A program made the translations under genes and the position numbers. Of a stretch of 18,093 nt of DNA, positions 1-6,501 are shown one piece after another. Numbering within the stretch: position 1 is the stretch's first letter; every line of letters begins with the position of its first letter. Under the pieces are notes generated by a model. The model had not been told where the DNA came from. It worked only from the letters and a program-made list of their open reading frames with translations, and did not search any database. The stretch is taken from NCBI GenBank assembly GCA_947175005.1, contig CAMWLD010000008.1:1-18093 (forward strand), written 5' to 3'. The stretch is from an uncultured Ruminococcus sp. (lineage in GTDB: Bacteria; Bacillota; Clostridia; Oscillospirales; Ruminococcaceae).

Positions 1-1110
1 GTCTTTGGGAGTAACCATGATCCAGTCGGTGGAGTAATTGAACTTCACCTGCTCAAAAGGCTCGGAGGGAACCTCGCCGTCAATATAAATGCGACGGTTG
101 GAGTACAGACCTCTCATTACGTCCTGTCTGCCCTTTATACCTATTTTATAGTACCCGTCCTGGGGTACGTTCATTTCCCAGGTAACAGACTGTCCCGAGG
201 TATCCCATGTGCCGTCGCCTACGGTGTTGTACCGCTCCTTAACGGGGTGGGAGGGATTGCCCGTATGATCCTCGGTCAGATATGTACCGCGGTCATATGT
301 GGGGAATATTGTCTGGGAATTGGTGTTCTTGTAGCTTTCGCCCTGTAATCTGATAGGCTCTGCACCGTCATTTTTGTGCAGATCATCATCGGAGGGACGC
401 TTGTATGCCTGTGCAGGCTCATATTGGAAAAGGCTCAGATCGGCAATAGCAACAGAAGCTTTTTCCGAGGAAAGGCTTATAGTGTGCTCGCCCTCGTCCA
501 GATAGAAGTACAGCGGTTCATTGAAAAGCCCGTCGGAATCCTTAAAAGCAGTCGTTACCCACTTAGGATCCTCCACCTGCGGGGGACGGGTCTCGTTGTC
601 CCTCTCGTTGGGGGCGATCTCATACTTGGACTTCCATACCCTGGGGAATGAAACACGGCTTGCTGTGTCGAAAGGAATTTCGCCGTCAATAAGCACGGAC
701 ATTTCCGAGGTAGTGTTGCCGCCCATAATGGGGAAATATGTCGCCTGAATGTTGTAAGCGCCTGCTGTCTCCACATTTACCTTGAAATTCAGCCTGCCGT
801 CCTCATTGCTCCATATGACAACATTGTTTTTCCCCTCATAAGAGCCGACTTCGACCTCTGCGCCGTTTTCGCAGGAATCGTAGGTCATGGACATACCCTC
901 GATATTTTTGGTTCGGGGCCTCGGGGCGTCAGCGATCTCGTCGTGGTAATCGCTGTAGGTCTTTTGCTTTTCGTACATGATTGTCGCTTGTCCGTCCGAC
1001 TGCGAGCCGCCCGATTCATCGGCAAGCGCAGTAAAGGAGAATGAACCGAGACATACGGTCACAGCTGTAAGGCCGGACAAAAACCGTTTCAGACTGGTTT
1101 TCCTTGACAA
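1..1110 (-). CDS. Secreted carbohydrate-binding / ABC solute-binding protein, N-terminal part (runs off left edge)
   Basis: The frame is open for 370 codons from a TTG at 1110 to the window edge. The TTG is chosen because AAAGGTGG lies about 8 nt upstream and the next residues form a signal peptide: basic MSRKTSLKRF, a hydrophobic core, then a cleavage site at ALA/DE near residue 32. There is no convincing lipobox. The mature part holds two beta-rich repeats, each ending in a loop of the form hydrophobic-IDGE-P (VLIDGEIPF near residue 133; IYIDGEVP near 345). The sequence also has RVSFPRVWKS and RPPQVEDPKW motifs. As I remember the family, this fits the N-terminal domain of large (about 900-1000 aa) sugar ABC transporter substrate-binding proteins of Clostridia and Paenibacillus. 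That binding domain would lie beyond the edge, so the function is inferred. The gene is monocistronic as far as can be seen. Confidence 0.75.
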   Translation of the reverse strand, partial: MSRKTSLKRFLSGLTAVTVCLGSFSFTALADESGGSQSDGQATIMYEKQKTYSDYHDEIADAPRPRTKNIEGMSMTYDSCENGAEVEVGSYEGKNNVVIWSNEDGRLNFKVNVETAGAYNIQATYFPIMGGNTTSEMSVLIDGEIPFDTASRVSFPRVWKSKYEIAPNERDNETRPPQVEDPKWVTTAFKDSDGLFNEPLYFYLDEGEHTISLSSEKASVAIADLSLFQYEPAQAYKRPSDDDLHKNDGAEPIRLQGESYKNTNSQTIFPTYDRGTYLTEDHTGNPSHPVKERYNTVGDGTWDTSGQSVTWEMNVPQDGYYKIGIKGRQDVMRGLYSNRRIYIDGEVPSEPFEQVKFNYSTDWIMVTPKD

Positions 1111-1153
1111 AAGATAGACCACCTTTCGTGTGAGAATAGGTCATATTGTGTAT

Positions 1154-1225
1154 AACGTGCACAACGTGCAAAACTTGCGCGCATAGAACACGCAACACAC
1201 AACGTTCACCGCCGCATTGCAATGC
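1154..1225. promoter_or_regulatory. Repeat-rich leader with candidate operators
   Basis: Inside the transcribed leader of the solute-binding protein gene are three near-identical 9-mers head to tail (AACGTGCAC 1154-1162, AACGTGCAA 1163-1171, AACTTGCGC 1172-1180). They include the inverted repeat TGCAC-AAC-GTGCA (1158-1170). A separate perfect 12-bp palindrome, GCATTGCAATGC, is at 1214-1225. LacI- or AraC-type regulators of sugar uptake bind sites of this general form, but the identity of any regulator is inference. Confidence 0.4.
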
Positions 1226-1326
1226 AGCTGTATTGCCTTGCATGACGGTAATATTTAACCAAATGCTGCTTCAATTATGTATTTTTATGATCTGCATTTG
1301 GCGAAAAAATATGAACCCGTATAATA

Positions 1327-1355
1327 ATTATAACAATTATACAAAGACTTGTCAA
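1327..1355 (-). promoter_or_regulatory. Sigma-A promoter of the solute-binding protein gene
   Basis: On the minus strand, TTGACA (1355-1350) and TATAAT (1332-1327) are separated by exactly 17 bp, both perfect consensus. Transcription should start near 1320, giving a leader of about 210 nt before the TTG start at 1110. Confidence 0.85.
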
Positions 1356-1870
1356 GTAATTGCAGAATTTTTTGTGTATATTTTCACGCTAATATTTTGG
1401 TAATTTGTCACAAAATTTTCAAAGCGCTATTGTTGCATTCTACAGGCTGTATAATTAAAATGACATAATACGAGGAATTATGATATGTTTTTTAGACAAT
1501 ATGTACAACAGAAAATAAACACTAAAAATATTTGATCCCACATCAATTTCATAAAGTTCATACAATAGACTTTTTTAATAAAAAGAAATGGACAGACATT
1601 GATCCGCCCACTTCTTAAAAACATATTACGTGATAAACCGCAATGCACAATATAGCCGCCAAAGCTCATCCATATCATTTGTCTTAAATTGTTGGGTATT
1701 CGCTTTGTGAAAAAATTTCATTCTACATTCTTATCTGTATTTACACATTGCAAATACATAAATTCACTATGATACGAATAAGTACATTGAAACTCATATA
1801 AACCTCATCTTTAAGAATGCGGACAGGTTTTATCCCTTTTCAAAACTATCAATAGCCATATAACACTAAA
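1356..1870. other. AT-rich intergenic stretch, no gene seen
   Basis: Between the promoter at 1327-1355 and the terminator at 1871-1898 the DNA is AT-rich, and its short open frames lack ribosome binding sites. I see no RNA gene or repeat that I can support here. Confidence 0.6.
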
Positions 1871-1898
1871 AGACTGCCCGCATTTCTGCGGGCAGTCT
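1871..1898 (-). terminator. Rho-independent terminator of the surface-protein gene
   Basis: A perfect 12-bp stem (AGACTGCCCGCA 1871-1882 with its complement 1887-1898) has a 4-nt loop. In the minus direction it is followed by TTTTAGTG. It lies 47 nt past the stop codon of the surface-protein gene. Confidence 0.9.
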
Positions 1899-1944
1899 AT
1901 AAACCTTTTAGGAATTAACCCTTAAAGTCATGTATGACTTATGA

Positions 1945-3666
1945 TTAGCCTCTCTTCTTAGCAACAACTGCTGCTGCTGCGAGAGCTACAGGGATAACAG
2001 CCAGTGCAACGGGTGCGTTGCCGGTCTTAGGAGAGGAAACGGGAGCTACAGGAGTAGCCTCAGTTACAGGAGCCTCAGTTACTACTACAGGCTCAGTATC
2101 TACTACTACAGGATCGTCGATCGTGTCAACAGGATCAATAACAATCTCGTCACCGCCATCATCGATCTCGTCGCCGTCATCAAGAGCACCTGCGCCGGGC
2201 TCAACCTCGTCAGTCTCAAGGTTACCAACGGTAACGGTGAGAGAATCCCAGTACCAATCTACAGGAGTGTAGAGAAGCATCTTGGTGAGGAATGTCTTAG
2301 CCTCTGTTACCTTGCCCTCGTCGGTGATAGTGAACCAGTCGAAGGACAGGGTGTCAGAACCCCAGTTGAACTTGTCGGTATCGGACAGCTGCATTGTGAG
2401 GCCGCTGTTTACAACGATAGCACCAGTGAAGAGGTTCTGTGCCCATGCAGAGCTGTAGGAACCATACATATCGAACTCGGTAGAGCCCATGAGGCTGTAG
2501 GAGTTGTCAAGGTTAGTGTAGAGGTGCTGACCAAAGGTAGGATTGTACCAGTCATACTGGCATACCTGATAACCATAAGCACGGTCAACATCGAGAGCCC
2601 AACCGGTGAAGAGAGCGGTCTTAGCAGTTGCTACATAGCCATTGTAGCTCTTGAACTCGAATACTACGTTCTCGTTGTTAGCGATAGCGTCGTTCAGAAC
2701 TGCTACAGGGTTGGTGTAGTACTTACCGCCAGCCTTACGCTCAACAAGAGCCTGAGTAACGTTAGCAGGATTGTTAAGAGAAGACTTCAGAGGATAGATC
2801 TTCTCGGAGTTAGCGCCTGCAGTGAAGGAACCAACAGCGAGAGGCTGAGGTGTGCCCAAAATACCAGCATGTGAAACGTTGGTATTAGCAGCAAAATCAT
2901 TAGCGCCGAGGTTGGTCTCCTTTGTGGTATCAAGACCCAGGATAGCGTTGATGTAAGCAGAAATGTTTGTGCTGCCCAGCCAGCCAAGACCAGGATAAGC
3001 ATTTTCATCGGGATTCATCCATGCAGAAGTAGGATCGTTAACAATAATTGTAGGAAGCTCGTATGTGAGCTTTACATAACCCTGCTGGAAGGAATATGCA
3101 TATGCGGAAGAAGTCTGACCCAAAGTTTCGTTGTTGAAACCGCTTATAACGAGCGTGTCAGCTGCAGCTGTAGCAGCGCTGCCAACAGTATCGAGATACA
3201 GTTTAACGCCTGTTCCGTCAAGCTTGTAAGGTGTGAAGCCGTTAAGAGTGTACTGATCCTTCTGATTCTGATCACTGATATCGGAATCATAAAGCTTACG
3301 GGTGATAGTTGTCTGCGGAGCATCTGTGATCAAGTTCTTCAGAGAAGTGAAAGAAACCTCAACATCCTTCAGATCCCAATCTGCACCTATCGAGTGTGCC
3401 AGAGTTACATACTGACCCGATGCGTCAAACTCAATGTAAGGGCCCTTTGCATCTGTGTTTGCAAGATTAAAGCCATAGTCAGAAGCACCGTTTACAAAGT
3501 TGAGAACCAGCTGGAGCTTACCCTTGGTATCGTTCTTTACCTCAACATACTTCTTGAGGTCATAAGTAAGAGAGATGGAATCCTGATCAGCGGAAACCAT
3601 AGTAGCCATTGCAGATACGGCCATTGCGCCAGCCATTACGCCGGCAATTGTCTTTTTCATGTTCAT
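1945..3666 (-). CDS. Exported cell-wall-anchored protein with PKTG sorting signal
   Basis: This is a 573-aa protein. The ATG at 3666 is chosen because AAGGAGG sits 9 nt upstream (3676-3682) and it opens a classic signal peptide (MNMKKTIAGVMAG, core, MVSA/DQ). An upstream in-frame ATG would add 33 residues but has no ribosome binding site. The middle (about residues 30-490) is rich in Asn, Thr, Tyr and Trp and looks beta-structured; I recognise no domain. A linker very rich in Asp, Glu, Val and Pro (about 490-540) is followed by SSPKTGN, a hydrophobic stretch and a basic tail AKKRG. That is a sortase-type anchor with P-K-T-G in place of canonical LPXTG. Codon choice is strongly biased and the promoter is perfect, so it is probably abundant. 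The gene is monocistronic, with its own promoter and terminator. A role in adhesion or as a surface-layer-like component is possible but not shown. Confidence 0.85.
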   Translation of the reverse strand: MNMKKTIAGVMAGAMAVSAMATMVSADQDSISLTYDLKKYVEVKNDTKGKLQLVLNFVNGASDYGFNLANTDAKGPYIEFDASGQYVTLAHSIGADWDLKDVEVSFTSLKNLITDAPQTTITRKLYDSDISDQNQKDQYTLNGFTPYKLDGTGVKLYLDTVGSAATAAADTLVISGFNNETLGQTSSAYAYSFQQGYVKLTYELPTIIVNDPTSAWMNPDENAYPGLGWLGSTNISAYINAILGLDTTKETNLGANDFAANTNVSHAGILGTPQPLAVGSFTAGANSEKIYPLKSSLNNPANVTQALVERKAGGKYYTNPVAVLNDAIANNENVVFEFKSYNGYVATAKTALFTGWALDVDRAYGYQVCQYDWYNPTFGQHLYTNLDNSYSLMGSTEFDMYGSYSSAWAQNLFTGAIVVNSGLTMQLSDTDKFNWGSDTLSFDWFTITDEGKVTEAKTFLTKMLLYTPVDWYWDSLTVTVGNLETDEVEPGAGALDDGDEIDDGGDEIVIDPVDTIDDPVVVDTEPVVVTEAPVTEATPVAPVSSPKTGNAPVALAVIPVALAAAAVVAKKRG

Positions 3667-3779
3667 GAAAAAAATCCTCCTTGTTTTGTTTTGGTTTTCT
3701 TTATTTATTTCCAAATTTTCATGGAAATCAATAATTGATGGTGATCGCAGCAAACTGCTGTTCACTGTATCACGATTTG

Positions 3780-3808
3780 ATTATACCACACATTCGGGTT
3801 TCTGTCAA
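3780..3808 (-). promoter_or_regulatory. Strong promoter of the surface-protein gene
   Basis: On the minus strand, TTGACA (3808-3803), a 17-bp spacer and TATAAT (3785-3780) are preceded by an extended TGG. The predicted start near 3773 gives a leader of about 107 nt. Confidence 0.85.
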
Positions 3809-4194
3809 TGTACAAACTCGCCAAACTTACAATCGCATTTTTAGCCCTAATGTACACATTTTCACCAAAAGCCTTTGAAAAATCGGTTTTCGGCGGTTCA
3901 AAACCCGCTTTATCTCAAAAGCGCACCAACTACCCGAGGGGGTGACCGCTGCGCTTCATCTGCGGTATGATTATACTATACATCATTTTTCGAGAAAAAG
4001 CAATAGGCAAAATAGACAAACCTAAATATATTTTTTATTTTTTTTAAGAGCGTTTTCACAAACTAATGGAAAATTATGGGAAAATTGGGTGTGCAACGGA
4101 TAAAATTTGTGTGTCGTTATTCCCAAATTGGCGGGCTTTTGTTTAAATTGGCAAAATTTTCCAATTGTTTTTGGCGGCATTTTCCGAGGCTCGG
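3809..4194. other. Noncoding stretch between the surface-protein promoter and the RNA locus
   Basis: No gene is visible. There is a minus-strand TATAAT at 3975-3970 without a good -35. Downstream of it on the minus strand is GC-richer, hairpin-prone sequence (about 3885-3965), which could be part of a longer leader or a small RNA. Around 4146-4166 the inverted repeat AATTGG/CCAATT flanks an AT core. AT-rich tracts near 4020-4090 could act as UP elements. Confidence 0.35.
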
Positions 4195-4215
4195 TTTATA
4201 CTATAATAGTATAAA
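4195..4215. repeat. Inverted repeat upstream of the antitoxin RNA promoter
   Basis: Nine-bp arms (TTTATACTA 4195-4203 and TAGTATAAA 4207-4215) flank a 3-nt centre. The repeat ends 9 bp before the -35 box at 4225, a position suited to an operator. Confidence 0.5.
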
Positions 4216-4224
4216 TAAAATGTC

Positions 4225-4253
4225 TTGACAAATTGAGAATGAGGGTGTATAAT
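4225..4253 (+). promoter_or_regulatory. Promoter of the antitoxin RNA
   Basis: TTGACA (4225-4230), a 17-bp spacer and TATAAT (4248-4253) are perfect consensus. No coding frame follows, so it should drive an untranslated RNA starting near 4260. Confidence 0.85.
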
Positions 4254-4273
4254 AATAAGCAGAGAGAAATCTT

Positions 4274-4298
4274 AACTCTGTTAGGTTCACAGCCTCAC
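4274..4298 (+). repeat. Direct repeat, antitoxin copy
   Basis: AACTCTGTTA (4274-4283), two differing bases, TTCACAG (4286-4292), then CTCAC (4294-4298). It matches the toxin copy at 4455-4480 except for the two-base difference and a one-base length change. Confidence 0.8.
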
Positions 4299-4305
4299 AA
4301 AATTT

Positions 4306-4335
4306 GAGCCCCCCGCAGTCGTGTACGGGGGGCTC
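4306..4335. terminator. Bidirectional terminator shared by toxin and antitoxin RNAs
   Basis: A 10-bp GC-rich stem (GAGCCCCCCG 4306-4315 with CGGGGGGCTC 4326-4335) has a 10-nt loop. It is followed by TGAGTTTT on the plus strand and AAATTTTG on the minus strand. It lies at the convergence of the two transcripts. Confidence 0.85.
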
Positions 4336-4381
4336 TGAGTTTTGGCCTGCGTATCATTTGCTTGCAGGTCAACGCTCAAGG

Positions 4382-4471
4382 CTATTCATCGCCGTGTCTG
4401 TCTAACCATTTGCATATGTAGTACGATACTACTTTTGCCATGACAGATATTATAAACTCTGTTATATTCAC
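4382..4471 (-). CDS. 29-aa membrane peptide, putative type I (Fst-like) toxin
   Basis: The GTG at 4471 is preceded by AGGAGG 9 nt upstream (4481-4486). The peptide starts MNITEFIISVMAKVVSYY and ends ICKWLDRHGDE. It has a short N-terminus, one predicted transmembrane helix (about residues 5-20) and a charged tail with KWLDRH, the layout of Fst/Ldr/TxpA-type type I toxins. Peptides with a similar YYxxKWLD segment are, from memory, common in Firmicutes as holin-like toxins. It has its own promoter (4534-4562), a 56-nt leader, and a facing antisense RNA that covers its start codon. The product would insert in the membrane and depolarise the cell if not repressed. A short membrane peptide of other function is possible, but the context argues for a toxin. 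Confidence 0.75.
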   Translation of the reverse strand: MNITEFIISVMAKVVSYYICKWLDRHGDE

Positions 4472-4480
4472 AGTGCTCAC
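4455..4480 (+). repeat. Direct repeat, toxin-gene copy (complement of the toxin start region)
   Basis: AACTCTGTTA (4455-4464), TTCACAG (4467-4473) and CTCAC (4476-4480) repeat the antitoxin RNA sequence at 4274-4298. The toxin GTG codon (4469-4471) lies inside the central block. Confidence 0.8.
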
Positions 4481-4533
4481 CCTCCTTTCCCCGCCGGATT
4501 TCTCCTTGAAGGTTCAGAGTTGGCGACAAGTCT

Positions 4534-4562
4534 ATTATACCGTATATGGCGAATTTTGTTAA
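4534..4562 (-). promoter_or_regulatory. Promoter of the toxin mRNA
   Basis: On the minus strand, TTAACA (4562-4557), a 17-bp spacer and TATAAT (4539-4534). The start near 4527 gives a toxin mRNA of about 225 nt ending at the shared hairpin. Confidence 0.8.
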
Positions 4563-4601
4563 GGAAGATCGTAAATTCTCGGAGAAATTTTCAAAAAACG
4601 C

Positions 4602-4630
4602 TTGACAACGCCGAAGAATTGCTGTATAAT
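4602..4630 (+). promoter_or_regulatory. Promoter of the second small RNA
   Basis: TTGACA (4602-4607), a 17-bp spacer and TATAAT (4625-4630) are perfect consensus. The -10 region (TGTATAATATAATCAGA) resembles that of the antitoxin promoter (TGTATAATAATAAGCAGA), which suggests duplication. Confidence 0.85.
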
Positions 4631-4636
4631 ATAATC

Positions 4637-4762
4637 AGACGGCTGGAGTTCCATCACTCACCTCCCCCCCTTGCCGGACCCCCATCCGGCATATGAGTAA
4701 CCCCAAGCTTCAGCCGTTCATAAAAAATCCCCAAAAGCCAATGCTTTCGGGGATTTTTTATA
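4637..4762 (+). ncRNA. Second small RNA with C-rich anti-Shine-Dalgarno stretch
   Basis: This RNA of about 125 nt has a strong promoter and terminator. It can fold with a 10-bp closing stem (4639-4648 with 4708-4717, one G-U), a hairpin GCCGGA/TCCGGC (4673-4678/4685-4690) and the terminator hairpin. This leaves CTCACCTCCCCCCC (4657-4670) largely unpaired. That stretch and the following GCCGGA match, on the same strand, the complement of the toxin leader at 4476-4498. The RNA could thus pair with the toxin Shine-Dalgarno region and also, in principle, with other purine-rich ribosome binding sites. It is probably a diverged copy of the antitoxin RNA. The weak frame within it (ATG at 4693) has no ribosome binding site. 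Confidence 0.6.
4722..4759. terminator. Bidirectional terminator between the second small RNA and the U32-like gene
   Basis: A long stem (11 bp AAAAAATCCCC 4722-4732 with 4749-4759, an A-C mismatch, then AAAGC/GCTTT around a CAAT loop) has T-runs on both strands. It ends the plus-strand small RNA and also lies 12 nt past the stop of the minus-strand operon at 4771. Confidence 0.9.
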
Positions 4763-4770
4763 TACATTCA

Positions 4771-5712
4771 TCAATAATTAGCTCTTATATTCTGAACCGC
4801 CGCAGTCATGACCTCCAGCCGTGCCCGGTCTCTGTATTCCGGGCGGGCAAGGTAGTTTACAGCCTGTTCGCAAAGGGTCACGAAAAATTCGCCGCGTCCT
4901 TCCAGCTTGAAGTTTGCAAAGCCCATTTCGCTGTACTTGCCGTAAATATCCTCGGGCGAAAGCCGAAGAGGACTGTCCACGCTGTCGTAAAGACGGATAC
5001 GCTGAGTGGGACATTCCCAGTCGTTGCAGCCGTTTTTCTTGTACCATTCCGCATTGAGGGTCTCAAAGTGGCTTTTTTTCGTAAGCCGCAGCTGCGCTTT
5101 TCCGATCTCATCATAATGCTCCCTCCTGCGGGGACAAGCGGGTATGCACACTGCATTTGAGAGTATCTCGCACCTTGCCCGCTCCTCGGGAGTCAGCTTT
5201 TCCAGCTCCTCAAACTTATCGTTGAAATTATAGTCCAGCACCACAAGGCTGTAATCCTTTTTAAGCTCCTCCTTCACACCCTCAATGTCCTTGATACATT
5301 TGCAGGTGGAAGAGGTTATTTTCATTTTCGGGTGAGTCTGTCTTATATATTTTTCCAATACAGGGGACAGAACTATTACCTCATTCATACCGTTGTCGGC
5401 AATGTCCAAAACTGCATTGCATTCCTTGTCGTCCAAATGCTCCTCGGTAATAAAAGGATTGGTAAATGTAAGTCTGTAAGGTATCTCTCTGCTGTTGTAG
5501 GCGTCCAGCTGCGCCTTTACCCTTTCTAAAGATAAAGGGCCGAACATGACCCGCCCGCCGTTCCAGATAAGGGGCCAGCAGCCGAAGTATGAAGCTATCT
5601 CCCCTCTGAAATATTCCGGATGTTTTTTCATAACATCCGGCAGGGCCACATATAAGCTTATGCAGCTTGTCGCCTCGGGCAGATGAAATCTCGGTGTGGT
5701 TTTTTCTGACAT
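4771..5712 (-). CDS. U32-peptidase-like TIM-barrel protein, uncharacterised
   Basis: A protein of 313 aa. The ATG at 5712 starts MSEKTTPRFHLPE; GGAGAGG lies about 11 nt upstream. Residues 80-160 (LTFTNPFITEEHL, GMNEVIVLSPVLEKYI, KMKITSSTCKCI) recall the strand-helix pattern of U32-family (collagenase-like) proteins, where a surface with a Ser/Thr-rich strand follows a positional VI(V/L)xxP segment. CIPACPRRREHY (about 189-200) is a conserved-looking cysteine/arginine motif similar to those in U32-related proteins of Clostridia. No catalytic role can be assigned. It is the last gene of the toxN-aroE operon, 25 nt downstream of tatD, and is followed by a strong terminator. Family placement is from memory and moderately sure. 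Confidence 0.6.
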   Translation of the reverse strand: MSEKTTPRFHLPEATSCISLYVALPDVMKKHPEYFRGEIASYFGCWPLIWNGGRVMFGPLSLERVKAQLDAYNSREIPYRLTFTNPFITEEHLDDKECNAVLDIADNGMNEVIVLSPVLEKYIRQTHPKMKITSSTCKCIKDIEGVKEELKKDYSLVVLDYNFNDKFEELEKLTPEERARCEILSNAVCIPACPRRREHYDEIGKAQLRLTKKSHFETLNAEWYKKNGCNDWECPTQRIRLYDSVDSPLRLSPEDIYGKYSEMGFANFKLEGRGEFFVTLCEQAVNYLARPEYRDRARLEVMTAAVQNIRANY

Positions 5713-5737
5713 TTTTACACATTCCTCTCCTTTGATA

Positions 5738-6496
5738 TTATATATTAAACAGCGCCTCGGCATTTTCCGCCGTAAGCTTTGCCATATTTTCGGGGCTCTC
5801 CCCATAGCATTCCGCCAAAACGCCCAAGGTATACGGCAACATTCCGCTGTCGCACCGCCGTCCCCGAAGCGGCTCGGGAGACATATAAGGGCAGTCGGTC
5901 TCGCAAAGCAGACGGTCTTTCGGAATGACCTCCAGCGCACGCCTTGCCTTTTTCGCATTCTTAAAGGTGACCGCTCCCGTAAATCCGATATACATTCCCA
6001 AAGCGATGACCTCTTTTGCTATCTCCGCCGACCCGCCGAAGCAGTGCATTACGCCTTTCGGGCGGTATTTGCGGAGAAGCTCCATAGTGTCCTCCCATGC
6101 GTCACGGGAATGGATTATCACAGGCATGGAAAAATCGTCCGCAAGCTTGAGCTGCTCCTCAAAAGCGCGCTTCTGCAATTTGCGGTCGTGGTTTTCGTAA
6201 TGGTAATCAAGCCCTATTTCCCCAATAGCAACGCACTTGGGAAACTCCGCAAGCTGCCTGATAACATCAAGCTGCCTCCACTCGTCCGCAGCGTCCGGGT
6301 GAAGCCCCGAGGAAAAATATATCCTCTCATATTTTTCCGCCAGCGCTTTTGAGCTTTTCGACCCCTCCACCGAGCAGCCCACATTGATTATCTTGTCAAT
6401 GGGCGAGGTCTCCGAGAAAAGGCTGTCAAGCAGTTCATCCCTGTCGCTGTCAAAGGCAGAGTCGTCATAATGGGCGTGAGAATCTATGATACGCAT
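5738..6496 (-). CDS. tatD: TatD-family metal-dependent hydrolase / deoxyribonuclease
   Basis: Its 252 aa are normal for the family. The ATG at 6496 begins MRIIDSHAHYDD. Metal ligands expected of a TatD amidohydrolase-like TIM barrel are present: H7 and H9 in HAHYDD, E93 in AIGEIGLDYH, H129 in VIIHSRDAWED, H151 in VMHCFGG and D201 in LLCETDCPYMSPEP. TatD proteins are Mg-dependent 3'-5' nucleases implicated in DNA repair and RNA quality control. It lies 5 nt after the flavin-reductase gene and 25 nt before the U32-like gene, so it is translated within the same operon. The family is certain; substrate is not determined by sequence. Confidence 0.95.
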   Translation of the reverse strand: MRIIDSHAHYDDSAFDSDRDELLDSLFSETSPIDKIINVGCSVEGSKSSKALAEKYERIYFSSGLHPDAADEWRQLDVIRQLAEFPKCVAIGEIGLDYHYENHDRKLQKRAFEEQLKLADDFSMPVIIHSRDAWEDTMELLRKYRPKGVMHCFGGSAEIAKEVIALGMYIGFTGAVTFKNAKKARRALEVIPKDRLLCETDCPYMSPEPLRGRRCDSGMLPYTLGVLAECYGESPENMAKLTAENAEALFNI

Positions 6497-6501
6497 AATA
6501 A

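Larger units (their letters stand above)
4260..4343 (+). ncRNA. Candidate type I antitoxin RNA (par RNAII-like)
   Basis: A transcript from the promoter at 4225-4253 to the hairpin at 4306-4335 would be about 80 nt with no translatable frame. Its 5' part (4274-4298) repeats, on the same strand, the sequence at 4455-4480, which is the complement of the toxin mRNA start region. The RNA can therefore pair with toxin mRNA as 10 bp, then 7 bp spanning the GTG start codon, then 5 bp just downstream of the Shine-Dalgarno core. Pairing would block translation initiation. Convergent transcripts, shared terminator and direct repeats match the known logic of the Fst/par locus. Function is inferred from layout, not from sequence identity to a named RNA. 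Confidence 0.7.

Noticed and set aside
1478..1678. 66-aa minus-strand frame between the two secreted-protein genes
   Set aside because: No ribosome binding site or promoter, and the composition looks like chance AT-rich translation.
3667..3765. Upstream in-frame extension of the surface protein
   Set aside because: It would put 33 polar residues ahead of a textbook signal peptide and lacks a ribosome binding site; AAGGAGG fits the ATG at 3666.
3885..3975. Known riboswitch upstream of the surface-protein gene
   Set aside because: Hairpin-prone GC-richer sequence downstream of a lone TATAAT matched no riboswitch core I know; the strong promoter at 3780-3808 lies downstream of it.
4559..4654. 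31-aa minus-strand frame starting MELQPSDY with GGAGG upstream
   Set aside because: It overlaps the second small RNA promoter, has no promoter of its own, and the peptide lacks the single-helix toxin pattern. The Shine-Dalgarno-like sequence is the mirror of the C-rich RNA stretch. It may be a decayed toxin copy.
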